Positions 1 through 11,505 of a stretch of DNA of 64,000 nt are shown one piece after another. The notes beneath the pieces were generated by a model. That model was given only the letters and a program-made list of their open reading frames with translations. It was not told the DNA's origin and searched no databases. Where the stretch lies: NCBI GenBank assembly GCA_037951105.1, contig JBAMJV010001823.1, forward strand, positions 1 through 64,000, in the 5' to 3' direction. The position numbers and the translations under genes are program-made. Every line of letters begins with the position of its first letter. The first letter of the stretch is position 1. Origin of the DNA: Echinarachnius parma (lineage: Eukaryota; Echinodermata; Echinoidea; Clypeasteroida; Echinarachniidae).

Positions 1-2140
1 TTAGGGTATCAAAAATACTTGCTTAGGGGTTTACACAAAATTGATTACTTGCTTAGGGTATCAAATTACCGATAATCATACTTGCTTAGGGTGTATTTTT
101 TGCACCACGCAAATACTCAAGGTTCATTCAAGGTTCAAGGTTCATTTTATTTCTTTCTTTCACAAACATTTTTACATATAATAATAGAACAAAACAGCAT
201 AAGAAAAACAATTTAAGTGCAATATTAAGTCGATATACAATCCAAATGAAAGAAAGTGGAGACCTTAGAGAAGCTGGGCTTGCAAGAGCAAGGTCCCCAT
301 ATAACATAATACATCAATGTTTCACTTTTTAAAATGTTTAGGGTGCTTTTGGCAAGTCCTTGGTCACGCATGATACCCCCCTTTCTATGAGGACAGACCT
401 CCCCCCCCCCCCCCCCCCCGGGTAATAATACTTTTGTTGAACATGAAAATAAATGAACTGAACTGTAAGGTGTAATTAAAATTCAGATCAAACTGAGATC
501 TCATTGCATCGTTTATTTTGTTGGTGTATGTGTGTATATTTGTGTGTGTATGTCTGTGCATTTGTGTGTATGTTTGTATACATTTTTGTATGTATATGTG
601 ATAGTATGTGTATGTGTTTGTATGTTTGTAGGCCTACATAGTACATGTATGTATGTTGATGTGTCATGTGTTTGTGTGTGTATGTGTCTACAATAACATG
701 ACCAGCTTTCTGGCAGCTTTCCCACATGGAGATTTTAAATTCAGAACTAGAAATGCTGTGGCACACTAACTATTACAAAAAAAACACCAAAAACAAAACA
801 ACAGATTTCTAGGGGACCCCACCCCCCCCCCCTCCAGCTGCCGTGCGGCCACACCCTTGCTTCCACCCAAATTCTAGCTGTAAGAGTGTAGGTCTACCCT
901 ATTTTTTGAGGCATCGCATTTCCGATGTGACAGTTAACAAAATGCTTGTGCTTCAGATGTGACACTCTTTTTAACAACAATTCTTCATATAAAGAGAAAA
1001 GAGGTCTTTAAATAAATGTTACTATTTTGATTTCAAACCATGACACAGGTAACTGCAACAATCTTGATGACGAGTTCGTTTTTAACAGCAAGCAAAGAAA
1101 CTTGTACGTGAATGTTGACTTGATTCTGCATGTCTACTATTAAATATTTCTTGGAAATTTTCACCTGTAAACAGACAAACTTAGAAACAAACTCCTTTTA
1201 ATATTATATATTTGGTGTACATTTTGAGATAAAAAAGCAAAAATAAGAAGGAATTTGATACTTCACTACCAGTTCCCTATTGTGTTTTCAATGGCTACGC
1301 GCGAAAACAACAAGAAGTTTACCTACCCAACGCTAGGGGCGCCCTTCCCCATGTACGAAATTCAGCGTTTCATCGATCGCTGTACAAAACCGGCGCAGTG
1401 TCCAGGCTTCCCCTTGTAGTGTCTTTGGTTGCGTGCATTGTCAATGAGGGTTGAGGGGGTGCCGGTATTAAAAACACTTCGAACTCGTGAAGCCAAAAAA
1501 CAACGCGCGCGTTTGAAGGCGATATCTCAAAATATAATTAATATATCGCAAATCTGATCATCGCATCGGAATCTGGACTATTTTTTCAATATGCGTGTAC
1601 AATTTCAAGAAATTTGAATGATTTTTAACTTTTAAGTCTTAAACTGTCGGAAATGTTTTAGGGTGCCGCTGCGGGGGTCACTCAATCATATAGTGTCATG
1701 AATTCAGCAATGGATTTGAACGCAGTATTTTTCGCTGATACCCTGAAACCAGATCCAAGAGTAGCACCTATGCAGATCCAGTGAATTAGTTTTACGCATC
1801 GCTGCGGAAATGATGCGAGCAATTTGCCACATTACACCATAACTATCGCACATCAACGCTATTCAAGTAACAATCATCCGTCATAAACAAGCCAAAAAAC
1901 ACAACATTAACGCAAATACGGAGCATTTAAACGAAACATACTCCGACCATTAGATGATCACCAGAATAACAAACAAAAATGAACATAAAATAGACAATTC
2001 AAATTCAAGATTTATACCGAGATGAGGTCTTGCTTTCTTCCTTGATGTCTTCATTTTGATCAGGTTGGTCTAAATCAAAGACTGATTTCGGATCTTGTCT
2101 TTCAATATGTCTGGAGTATCAGTGAAATTTTGACCGACGC
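1..2140. other. Left flank without a recognised gene
   Basis: No reading frame here looks like a real protein. The first 100 bases carry four scattered copies of a short CTTAGGGT-type word, which is not a telomere array. There is a C run at about 402-419, a TG-rich stretch at 518-690 and a second C run near 822-832. The segment 1290-1520 is richer in CpG than its surroundings and could be regulatory, but I see no defined promoter motif. Confidence 0.5.
518..690. repeat. TG/TATG-rich simple sequence
   Basis: An interrupted microsatellite of TGTG and TATG words on the + strand. The open frames across it on the minus strand (His/Thr-rich) are a product of the repeat and not a gene. Confidence 0.7.
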
Positions 2141-2305
2141 GAAGACGCAATTAATGAGCCGTTTACGTCAAGCTTGACAAGTGAGGGCAGCAGACGAAAA
2201 CAAGAAACGCGCTCGATCGGCCGGTGATCTTGCAAGAAAATTAGATCCGACCTAGAGATGAGGCGGTGTTTTACACTTTTATACAAACAGAGTTAACAAC
2301 AGGCT

Positions 2306-2336
2306 ATGGAGAAATCAAGAAGAAAACTTCATCAAG
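2306..2336 (+). CDS. Predicted first coding exon of the zinc-finger locus
   Basis: This 31-nt exon encodes MEKSRRKLHQ plus one base. The ATG at 2306 has G at -3 and +4, a good animal start context. The exon ends at a GTATAC donor at 2337. Its phase (one base over) fits the acceptor at 5077/5078 exactly, giving a Gln-Asp join and an uninterrupted frame through the next two exons into exon A. CpG-richer sequence at about 2150-2250 could hold the transcription start. The exon is too short to be recognised by similarity, so the call rests on phase, donor and start context. A start at the in-frame ATG inside the next exon is the main alternative. Confidence 0.45.
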
Positions 2337-3929
2337 GTATACTGACTGTTGTAACATGTTTATATTCAAGCTTATGAAATCTATGGATTGTCTTTACCCT
2401 TTAGCCTTGATGTGGCGTTATGTTTGTGTGTTTTGGCTTGTTTATGGGAACGCGATTGCATGAATGAAATGCTGTGTGCGATTTATATTGAGTTGAACGG
2501 CAAAATAAACGCAGTCGTTCCGCCGTCAGGCCACCCCATGTTTTCGCTGGGTGCCGGTGAAGCTCGGTGTATGCATTATGCTCACAATCTGTCTCATTTA
2601 TCATCAGCGAAATTGTGCATTTCCCATTTCATATCTGATGGCCTTTAATTTAACCATGGATTGTATGCTGATGAGTGATGATGTGTAAAAATAAAGGCAG
2701 TGTATAAAGCTAAAGACACGAGTGTGGTTGTATTATACACTTCCAAAAATAAATGGAAACCAATTTGACTTCGTATTATTTTTATGAAGATTATCATACT
2801 ATAGTATTAGTAATTAATGTAGATCGACAAATCTAGCGCTTTCATGGCCTCTTTGTCTTTGACATGTTTGACTTTGACATTTTATTACTGACATAATTTT
2901 TACTAACTAGTTGGCTTTCTCGGTAAAATACGTCAGTATGATCATGATGCGGTGTCCGAATAGGAATATGCCATGGCCCCCCTAATTTTTAACAATCGAT
3001 ATCTGAAAAACTAAGTCAGTAAAAAATATAATGCTGTAACTGACCTTGATGATCGGATCGAAAAATCGGATCGGCAAATCCTTGATTCATGATCGGATCG
3101 GATCGGAAAAGTTTTTTTTTTTTTTTTTTTTTTCTTCTTTACCTTCTTTTTCTTTTCTTTCTTCAAGATTTTGTTTCCCCCCTCTGCATGATTCTCAACA
3201 TTTGTTCTCCCCTTTGTTCCTCTTCCTTTTCAAATGTAACTGGCCCAAACAACAAATTTACGCTTACAGCCTACAGGCCCGAGAAAACAAAGAAAAACCA
3301 AAAGAAAGACATTTGATTTTGAAATTTTTATATTTGACAGGAAGAAAATTATGAAGGAAGAATAAATAGAAAGTAAAAATCTACAAGTTATCAACATCAT
3401 TTTAAGAAAAGAAAGGTGTTAAAAAGCCAAGATAGTATAAATGATTAATAAAAGTAATAAAACAAGCACACAGAATGGACAAAGTCAAAGATAAATAGAA
3501 AAATCTTTAAAAGTTGATTGTTTTGTAATTTGTTTCCTGCTATTTTTGCTAAGAAAACAAAATCACATGATAAGTACCGTAGTGGCTAGAGAACTCGGCC
3601 AGTCGATCACACACAGCACAGTGCGCCAACGATAAAATTGTTCCCATTTCAGTGTTGAGCGCGCGTTAAGTAAAAACGTGCAATATTTCTGTTTCATAAG
3701 CCAATGACATTAGGTCATTAAATTCCGAATATAACTACTTTGGGCTATTTAAAAAAAAATGTACACCAACAGATTCGGAATCTACAGAATTTTTTCTTTC
3801 GATTAAGCCTGGTGTCTCAAAAATGTATATGAAATTTTCACAAACCTCGAGTTTCTGACATAAGGCACCGGACTAAATTAAATTAGGAACATACTTAGCT
3901 TAGGTATACCATAAACAGGGCTCCACACA

Positions 3930-4173
3930 AATTTCCCTTTCGTTACAAAGATAAGAAAAACTCCGGGGGAGTTTTGAAACCGTGTACAAAGTGAGTGCAG
4001 TGAGTTAGTGAATATCACTTTGCCTTTTTCGCTCATTACTTGGCCATGCAATGTCCATTTGACTTGAAATTTTCACACAATACCCTGTGGACATATGAGA
4101 TAACAGAAATATACATTGCATCAACCATTCATCACCTTTTGCACATCTCAACAAAGTTACTAGATCCCTTTAA
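3930..4173. mobile_element. MITE-like element, 'CTAGTAAC' family, 5' end missing
   Basis: The right end GTTACTAGATCCCTTT and about 240 bases of interior closely match the copy at 37228-37612. The left inverted repeat is missing. Other members lie at 10358, 18533, 23103, 37228 and 51311. Confidence 0.6.
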
Positions 4174-4298
4174 ACACCTGAGGTTGTGAAATAACATGCG
4201 AGCGAGAGAGCTTGAAAATTTTAGCAATTTCACATCGGCAAATCCCCAAATCCCGGAAAAAATGAGGGAGAAAAGAAGGGAAAGGAATAAATGAAAAA

Positions 4299-4386
4299 AG
4301 GGACCCATGTCTAAGGGTTTTTTTTTTTTAATGGGACCCATGTCTAAGGATTTTTTTTATGAAAAGGGGACCCATGTCTAAGGATC
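4299..4386. repeat. Short tandem repeat, three units
   Basis: Three copies of a GGGACCCATGTCTAAGG core separated by T-rich spacers. Confidence 0.75.
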
Positions 4387-5077
4387 TTTCTTTAAAAAGT
4401 CACCCTTCCCAGCGGCACATCCCCGTATACCCAATATACGTGAGTACCCCCCCCCCCCTTGGGGATTGTAATTGTCCCGTAATGCCGATTTGCATTTCAC
4501 TGCACAACAAAATCACATTGATTAATATGGCCCCCCTTTTTAAAGTCTGTTTTCTTTGAAAAATAATACATTTTTTCCAATGAAAGTGGTATCAAAGTGT
4601 TCTTAAAATCCTGAAGATTTAATTTATCCACAAAACATTTGTATAAACGTGACAAATCTGCCAAATCTGAGCCAATTCTGAAACCATGTCATTTATTCCC
4701 TTGTGCAACAAAAATTCCCATTCATTTGTACACACTTGACTATGAGCGCGCAGAAGATGATTCTTGCTTGCGCGATGAGTCTTATTGCGCTTACCACAAA
4801 GGAAAATAGATAAGCAAATGAACTTTAATATGTATGGCAAATGTTGATTTTTACAGGCCTGCGACATTTTTTTCTCTATGGCAATGTACGATAATACTCT
4901 ACTCAGAGGACTGTACTGCACTTGGAAGAAGAAGAAGAAGACGTGTGCATTGTGCGTGTCTACAAAATATGACTTTGATGTGAATGTTGCATACTGAGCT
5001 AGAGTTAGGCTTGCACTGTAACATTCCATATTTATGAAGTCAAATTTGTATCTAATTTTCACACTTTTTTTTTACAG

Positions 5078-5197
5078 ATATCCCAGATGTATGGGACTGC
5101 TTGATGCAACGCAACCGAAGCATCTTAATTCAGGCCTTTCATCATGAAAGCAAGACGGTTATTCAAAAGTTACTAAAAGGAGAAACTACATTGAGTG
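5078..5197 (+). CDS. Second coding exon of the zinc-finger locus
   Basis: The exon is bounded by a T-rich tract with TTTACAG and by a GTAAGT donor at 5198. Only one of three frames is open (39 codons, starting IPDVWDCLMQRN and ending KGETTLS). It begins with two bases and ends with one base over, so it chains to the exons on either side. The peptide looks mainly helical, with hydrophobic residues spaced through it, and I recognise no family. It contains an in-frame ATG (LMQRN) that could be an alternative start. Confidence 0.65.
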
Positions 5198-5644
5198 GTA
5201 AGTTTACTTTTGTATAATTACTGGATTTACTAGTACTTTGGTATTTGCAATGTGACAAATTTTTTTTTTACCTAGCTCTGTAATCAATTGCAAATATATT
5301 TAAGTGTATAGCTGTATTTTGCATCTAAAATTAATACTGAAAAATTGATGATCAATGATAATAATATATTTAATAATAATTATTATTATTATTATAATAA
5401 TAATAACTATATAAAGAAATAATTTTAATAGAAAATAATTTGTTTCCAGTTTATATGCTATAAAATGATATCATTGATAATCATCTCTCAAGTGCTTTAA
5501 ATTATTATCCCTGTCTACTTGAATACATACTCGCTGCTCCTTTGGGATACTTCGGCCTAATGCATTTTTGTAGCCATGGGGAAAACGGAGAGAAACTGAC
5601 CAGAAAGTAATCATTAATGAAAAATGGACCAAAAAAAAAAAAAA

Positions 5645-5702
5645 AAATTGGTTACCCGAGGATTCTGGATTGACCGGTGCTCTACCAACTGAGCTAGGAA
5701 TA
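5645..5702 (-). repeat. tRNA-derived sequence (minus strand), decayed
   Basis: On the minus strand this reads TAGCTCAGTTGGTAGAGCA, a good match to the internal A box of a tRNA promoter. The B box is decayed. It mirrors the plus-strand copy at 5758-5826, so the two form an inverted pair. Confidence 0.5.
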
Positions 5703-5757
5703 TAGCTTCTGACCATCATGAATAATGAAGATGGTTTCAGGTACGAATGACAGATTG

Positions 5758-5826
5758 GCTCCTAGCTTAGTTGGTAGAGCACCGTTATAGCAATCCAGAA
5801 GATCTCTGGTTCAAATCCTGGAAAAG
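5758..5826 (+). repeat. tRNA-derived sequence or SINE head
   Basis: Contains TAGCTTAGTTGG (A box) and GGTTCAAATCC (B box) at tRNA spacing. The T-arm stem does not pair properly, so a working tRNA is unlikely. A tRNA-type SINE head or a tRNA pseudogene fits better. Confidence 0.5.
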
Positions 5827-5881
5827 ATTCTTTTATTCAGTGAATTTTTCATTATTATGGTTTTTTTCTTTTGGTTTCCAG

Positions 5882-5974
5882 AGAGACGTGCTGTTGGAAA
5901 CTTCCTTGTTGAAGTTGGAGCAGTTCAGCTTACAGTGAAGCGCGATCCAATAAAACAGGAGCCCTTGTCCACAG
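5882..5974 (+). CDS. Third coding exon of the zinc-finger locus
   Basis: The exon sits between a TTTCCAG acceptor and a GTATGT donor at 5975. Its open frame begins RRAVGNFLVEVG and ends DPIKQEPLST. It starts with two bases and ends with one (G), and that G joins the TT at the start of every large zinc-finger exon to make a Val codon. The segment IKQE fits the psi-K-x-E consensus for SUMO attachment, which is common in transcription regulators, but that function is inferred. This is the last exon before the first zinc-finger exon and the likely shared splice donor for exons A-D. Confidence 0.7.
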
Positions 5975-7073
5975 GTATGTTCAGTTAACCCGTTCACTAC
6001 GACATTCTAAAATCCCCATAGACTTTGTACACAGCCAAACCCGGTTCCTGTAGTCAACGGTTCAACTTTGTGGGACAAATGTGTACTATAATAGGGGATA
6101 TATTGTTCTGGCTCTGAAATAGTCGCCAGCTTCAGCATACCTAGGCACACCATTACAAACCAAACTTTCATGATGATACTACAGGTATCGATTATAAGGA
6201 ACTCGATTATAACGAGGTACGAATCCCTTGGTCCCGATTGTTTTGACTTGCGTTCGTATGGCATAGTGCCTCGCTTGTAACAAGCTCTTTCTGCTAATGC
6301 ATATTCAAAGAAAAACATAAGATATAGAATTGACCTGAGCTTACGAGGTATCAAATTCGACCCGCCGCCAACTTGTGAAATGTGCAATCTTTCAGAAAAC
6401 GTTGATATGTGGCAAAGTTTTTGCTCACTCAGCTGAAAGCATGCAATGCAGAGATAGTATCACACACAATAATGATCATCGTACAGTACACACACACATG
6501 CACCCTATAGACCTATACACTCTCGCTCTTGTCCCCTCTCCTTATTCTTCATATGTATCCGTTGTTCTCTCTCCCTCTCTCTGTCTCTCTCTGTCACAAT
6601 AGCTGGTTAAGCCCTAGGCCTGGGTACCCACTAAGTTGACCCTAGTTAGCAACTCTAAGATCTTGTGTTTAATTCATAGCCACGTCGTCAAGGTGTCTGA
6701 CGGTACTTTGGATTACCTTGTCTTGCTTTTGTAATAAATTCAGCGCATCAATCCTTTAGAATGAATAAACATGATCTTGTGATTAAGAAATACCCCCAAA
6801 CCTGCCTTAGTGGCCACCTGCCTGTAGCAGCCAACCTGCCTATAGAGTATAGATAGAAATAGTGATCCCTTCCAAGGAAAAACAAGGTTATGGAACCTGT
6901 CTATAGATGGTGGTCCTGGATTTTGTATACAGTGGTCACTTTTCTTGTTTCACTAATATGGGTGGTTACTATACATAGGTTTGACTGTACTTGCATTTTG
7001 ATTTGTAGTTCTGATGTTCATGAGTGTGACTGTGTGTGACTCATGTCCAGATTTTTGTTTCTAATTTGTACAG
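5975..7073 (+). other. Intron before zinc-finger exon A
   Basis: Holds a partial GATTATAACGAGG-type element (about 6180-6330), a CA/TC-rich patch (about 6485-6600) and an inverted-repeat element ending in GGTTTGACTGTA (6797-6994). The 3' end is the pyrimidine tract TTTCTAATTTGTACAG, which is repeated with little change in front of exons B, C and D. Confidence 0.55.
6797..6994. mobile_element. Dispersed element with CAGTCAAACCT/AGGTTTGACTG ends
   Basis: Contains runs of GTGGCCACCTG and CTATAGACAGG words and ends in GGTTTGACTGTA. Related copies lie at 46419-46615, 46930-47048 and 63010-63153. Confidence 0.55.
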
Positions 7074-10000
7074 TTGAAGTGCACTACAATAGGACATATC
7101 CTGCAAGCACTCCAAAGACCACAGATGCGCCAAGGCACGGTGCTGATACCACAAAAGAATGGAACAGCCCCAAGAAGACTAAACGAACAGAGTTTGCTGA
7201 AACTCCAAACCAAGCTGCTTCTGGTACAGAAACAACGTATGAACCATTACCGAATATCAGCAGAGAAGAACTCGGCAGTTCTGCTGTAGCTGCCTTTGAT
7301 GATGGTATGGTTGATGATGATGATGACGAAGATGTTGGTGGGGGTTTTGGCATTGCGGAAGATGACTTGAATGGAGTGGAGCAATGTGAACAAGAAGTGA
7401 CTGGCACCACAAAAGAAGGCAGCAGTGAGATTAGAGTTGAAGGCAGACCAGCAAATATTGACACCAAAAAAGTGGATATTGCCACCAGACAAGCAGACAT
7501 TGACAACATACCAGGGGATATTGACACCACACCAGCAGATATTGACACCGGACAAGCGAATATTGACACCAGACAAGGGGATATTGACACCAGACAAGCG
7601 AATATTGACACCAGACATGGTGATATTGACACCAGACAAGCCAATATTGACACCAGACAAGTGATTAATGACACCAGACATGGTGATATTGACACCAGAC
7701 AAGCGAATATTGACACCAGACCAGCGGAAACTGACAATAGTCTAGTCGACATTGTCCTACACTGCTGCACTATTTGCAATGCGATTTTCCCCACTCAATG
7801 GGAACTAGACTTACATGCTGTCCGGTGCAAAACCGAAATTGCCGCAACCGTGCATTATAACTGCCATTTATGCGAAAAAACATACAAGGCACGAACGTGG
7901 ATGTCGTACCATCTCCTCAAGGCCCATGGTATGACGATCACAGAGATTGCTGAAGAGATGCCCAGCCTGAGGGGTCTTAAGAGCAAGAGTAGAGTGAAGC
8001 GTCGGTGGTTGCGGAAGAAGAAAAAAGGGGGAGGCAGGAGGAAGGTGACTTCAAAAGAAGCAGACACAAACTCTGACAAACCCATTAACAAAGACTCCAG
8101 TAGAAAGAGTACAAGATCATCTTTGAGGAAGAGAACAAGAGTGGCAAGGCTTTCAGGAGGGGACGATAGCTGTGATGAGTCGCCCACACGCAATAAGCGC
8201 ACGGTCAGTCGGTCACGTAAGGAGAAAAAAGCTGGTAAAAAGAGGACTTGGAATATTGAGGAGCCAGATGCAAATTACTGTGGTGTCAGCACTAGTGGAA
8301 AGAGTAGAAGAGCATCGCTTAGAAGAAGTTTGAGGGCAAGGAGGCCTTTGGTCAAATATGCAATAGGAGATGACCAAGACTCTTCAGAGGAAGGAGGGCA
8401 TGATGCTGACATAACTGGTTCATCAACTGACACCATTGAGTCAAGTGGAAGCCAAAATGAAAATGGTCTTGTAGATAATAGTTCAGGTGAAAAAGGTGGT
8501 GATGAGGCAAATGAAATGGAACAAGTCAACAGAGTAGCAGAAGCTGGAGACACACCTGACATTGATGGTTCTTTTCAAGAGGCATGTATTGCTGGGAACG
8601 ATTCCAACAAAGTTGTGAATTCTTCACACGACTCTGCAGATAAGGCTACATTGGATGATGAGACAGTCTCGCAGGAAGGAGAGGTGAAGCCCTTGAAAGA
8701 AGATGAGGTTTCTGATGTCTCTGATCAAGACAATGATGAAGATAGCAGTGAAGAGAGTGATGCTCAGAAGGAGGACATCAGTCAAAGCTCTTTCACAGAA
8801 AACCAAGCTTGTGAACCAAGTGGTACAGGAAATAAGAGCAAGAGAAGAAGAAATAATAAAGAACAGAAATCTTTGTTTGCATGCCAATTTTGTGGGGAGG
8901 AGTTTAACACACATTTGCGGGTTAAATCCCATATGAGCGATGTACACTTCAAAGATAGATATAAATGCAATACATGTGGCAAGGTTTGCAAAAATATTCG
9001 AACACACCTGAAACATTTAAAGACACATGGTGAGAAACATGCATGCCCTTTCTGCTCCAAATCTTATCGTAGTGAGGTTGTCTATCGTAGGCATTTAGCG
9101 AAGCATAAGTCTGACAGTAAATCCGATAATTTCATCTGCACATTTTGTGATCAGAAGCTGGCCAACAGGGCATCATTGCAAATACATGTGAATTCCCTCC
9201 ACACAAAAGAAAAGAAATTCCTGTGTACCCATTGCGACAGGGTATTCTACATAAAGGGACGGTTCAAATCTCACATGAAGGGGCATACAGAGGGTAGAAA
9301 GTGGAAATGTGATCTGTGTGATCTAGCATGGGTTGAGAAATGGCAAATGAAAGCGCACAAAAAAAGAGTTCACTACGACACATGTTCATATCTGTGTCAC
9401 TTGTGTGGCAATTCGTACAAATCACTTGAAAACTTGACTCAGCACAACAAAACTGCGCACACAGACACCTTTGATTTCCCTTGTGGCATCTGTGGGAAGC
9501 AATTCAAGAGAAAGACTCTTTTGAACGCTCACATGAAAGTGCATAATGACGTTAGACCACACAAGTGCGGGTTGTGCGAGAAGGCATTCCGAACCCGATC
9601 CCAGCTAGGTGTGCACATGAAATGGCACAACAACGAGCGGGATTTCAAATGCAGTTTGTGCGACATGTGCTTTCTGACCAAGTGCAACATGGACAAGCAC
9701 ATGCAAATACACCAGAAGACAAAGGCGCACTTCTGCACCGAGTGCGGATATGGGTGCGTGGATTACACCATGCTGCGCAAACATCTGGCCACAAACCACA
9801 ACATCGTTGTGGAGAGCAAGTTAACAAAGGGCAGTCATTCTTACAGGACAGCTAAGCGAAAAGGCTCAAAGAAAGCTGCCAACTCTACAAACAAGGAGCC
9901 TTTCGGAGATAAAGTTCCAACGGACACATCAAATAGTCCCACAGAAGATGACCGAGCTACTGACTCCCTACCCAGCATTACTGTGGAGAGTGGAGTTTCT

Positions 10001-10132
10001 CATGTCCTTGTAACCCAGGCACCTGCTATTGCTGGGAACTATTCATACACGGGGGAAATACCAAACCCAACCTGCGACGAAGAAGGCCAGGCCATTGCCA
10101 CTCAGGCCTTCATGAATATGATCCTTCGCTGA
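7074..10132 (+). CDS. Large zinc-finger exon A (13 C2H2-type fingers), 3' exon
   Basis: Probably a nuclear DNA-binding transcription regulator. From the acceptor at 7073 the frame runs 3059 nt to a TGA. Spliced to the three upstream exons it gives a 1100-residue protein. In order it has an acidic patch (7310-7390), a 7-residue repeat of the D/N-IDTRQ-A/G type with about 13 units (7450-7735), and two N-terminal fingers (7756-7925; the first ends His-x3-Cys). These are followed by one EEMPSLRG motif, a basic nuclear-localisation-like stretch with KSRVKRRWLRKKKK, and a long Ser/Glu/Asp-rich region. Eleven C2H2 fingers (about 8877-9805) and a tail ending AFMNMILR complete it. An ATG at 7043 lies in the pyrimidine tract and could start an unspliced form, but exon B lacks an equivalent. 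Exon C is the closest relative. Confidence 0.85.
7450..7735 (+). repeat. Coding 21-bp minisatellite in exon A
   Basis: About 13 units of 21 bp, each encoding a heptapeptide such as DIDTRQA or NIDTRHG. Exons B, C and D keep about 4, 3 and 6 units. The unit length is a multiple of three, so gains and losses stay in frame. Confidence 0.85.
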
Positions 10133-10357
10133 AAGAATACATGCGTCGTTGATTAACATTGAACCACGTTCTTTTCACCTGTTTGTGTATCCATATATTT
10201 ATCTAAATGTCCCTCAATCACTAGGTTACTGCGATAGCCGGCTATCTCATTGACAGCAGCTGGGTCTTTATCCCTGCAGTCAACTATGCCACACTCCAGG
10301 CTTCATGTACATGATAAGTCAGTACAGGACCTATAGACCTCATCGATGAATGCATTA

Positions 10358-10952
10358 AAAGGGAACTAGTAACATTGTTAAAATCCACAAAATTTACCTA
10401 CATGTATAACCCCAGTGGTTCTGACATATCTCATGGTATTTGTAGATTTATTACCAACAGATTTTGATATTCCATGTTTCTCTTTCATTATATGATGACA
10501 CACGCGGTACCCCGGGGTACCGTTGTACCCCGGGGTACCGCGTTGTGTAGCGCCATCTTGTGTCCACTTTAAGCACAACCGTATTGCGTTGTGTATGCAG
10601 TGCAGCGCGCGCTTGTATGCACGCTATACCCCGGTACAGCCCTAAAAAATAAATAAATAATTAAACAAAATGGCGGATATTCGTTTGGTACCCCAGGGTA
10701 CCATTTATGTCATCATATAAGGCTTATGTATGATTGTAGTGTTTGGATTTGAAATTCACTAGTTGAGAATTTCAACAGTGTACAATACGTACCACTTTGC
10801 ATTTTGGCTCATTATTTGGTCTTACATGTATGTAACTCATTTACCATGGATATTTCATACATCACTCAGTGGACACATCAGATTACAGAAATACACGTTT
10901 TATCAACCCACTGACAGTTCTTGCACATGTCAATCAAATTACTAGATCCCTT
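10358..10952. mobile_element. 'CTAGTAAC' MITE with a nested insertion
   Basis: Starts AAAGGGAACTAGTAAC and ends TTACTAGATCCCTT, giving short terminal inverted repeats. Its interior aligns with 18533-18903 except for the extra segment 10491-10718. Confidence 0.65.
10491..10718. mobile_element. Nested palindromic element with GGTACC repeats
   Basis: Bounded by TATGATGACA and TGTCATCATA, a perfect 10-bp inverted repeat. Inside are tandem palindromes of the GGTACCCCGGGGTACC type. The two sister spacers read straight across this point, so they act as empty sites. Confidence 0.65.
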
Positions 10953-11505
10953 AACAAAAATTAATAGATGAATTGTATGAATATGCTATGAAAGCCGATG
11001 GTGAATATGTCTTCGTACATACAGACCCATGAACGCATGCTTTAGAATGGTGATGCGTTTTCCAATTACATATTTTTTTCTGGAAACATATTTTTGTGAA
11101 CTTGTTGGTGGAATGGAATACTAAAGATGTTACCTTTCATTTATAAGTCTTAACCTAGAATTGAATCACCCCCTGGTTTATTGGAACAAAGGGAGATGAG
11201 GGAAGAAGTAAAGTATCTATCTCATTTTAAACCAAAGTGAAAATAACATCACTCTGTTGTGTGTATTATAGTACAGTGGAACCTCATTATAACGAGCACA
11301 CTAGGCCCATTGAATTTACATTTATGATGCTGGTTGTCAAAATAAATCCAATGCATCAATATTTTCTGTATTATATAAACTTTTCTATTTTGTTTTTACA
11401 CCATATATTGAAATTCCATGATTTCTTGAAAATATACTGGCATTTGTAGTCCTGTGGGGTTTTCAGTGTTATTTAAGTCCAGATTTTTGTTTCTAATTTG
11501 TACAG

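Larger units (their letters stand above)
2337..5077 (+). other. Intron 1 of the zinc-finger locus (predicted)
   Basis: Runs from a GTATAC donor to a T-rich tract ending in TTTACAG. It contains a GGATCGGATCGG stretch followed by a long T run (about 3112-3133). It also has a copy of the dispersed AGTAAC...GTTACTAGATCCCTTT element (about 3930-4173) and a tandem repeat of GGGACCCATGTCTAAGG (4299-4386). No coding exon was recognised inside it. Confidence 0.4.
10133..11505 (+). other. Spacer between exons A and B
   Basis: Begins with a region shared downstream of A, C and the tail relic at 28617 (around TATGCCACACTCCAGG), probably an ancestral 3' UTR. It holds a 'CTAGTAAC' MITE (10358-10952) with a second element nested in it, and a partial TACAGTGGAACCTCATTATAACGAG element near 11270. 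The spacer ends in the acceptor tract of exon B. I found no copy of the 5' exons here. Confidence 0.6.

Noticed and set aside
1..100. TTAGGG-like words at the window start, suggesting a telomere
   Set aside because: The words are scattered and not in tandem, and they are embedded in ordinary sequence.
2388..2648. Possible small proteins of 65-86 codons just after the predicted first exon
   Set aside because: No conserved features, competing frames on both strands, and they lie in the predicted intron.
5758..5826. A functional tRNA gene
   Set aside because: A and B boxes are present, but the T-arm and acceptor stem do not pair.
7043..7073. ATG at 7043 as the start of a single-exon zinc-finger gene
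   Set aside because: These bases are the pyrimidine tract and acceptor shared with B, C and D. Exon B has no ATG here, so the start is not conserved. An unspliced minor form cannot be fully excluded.
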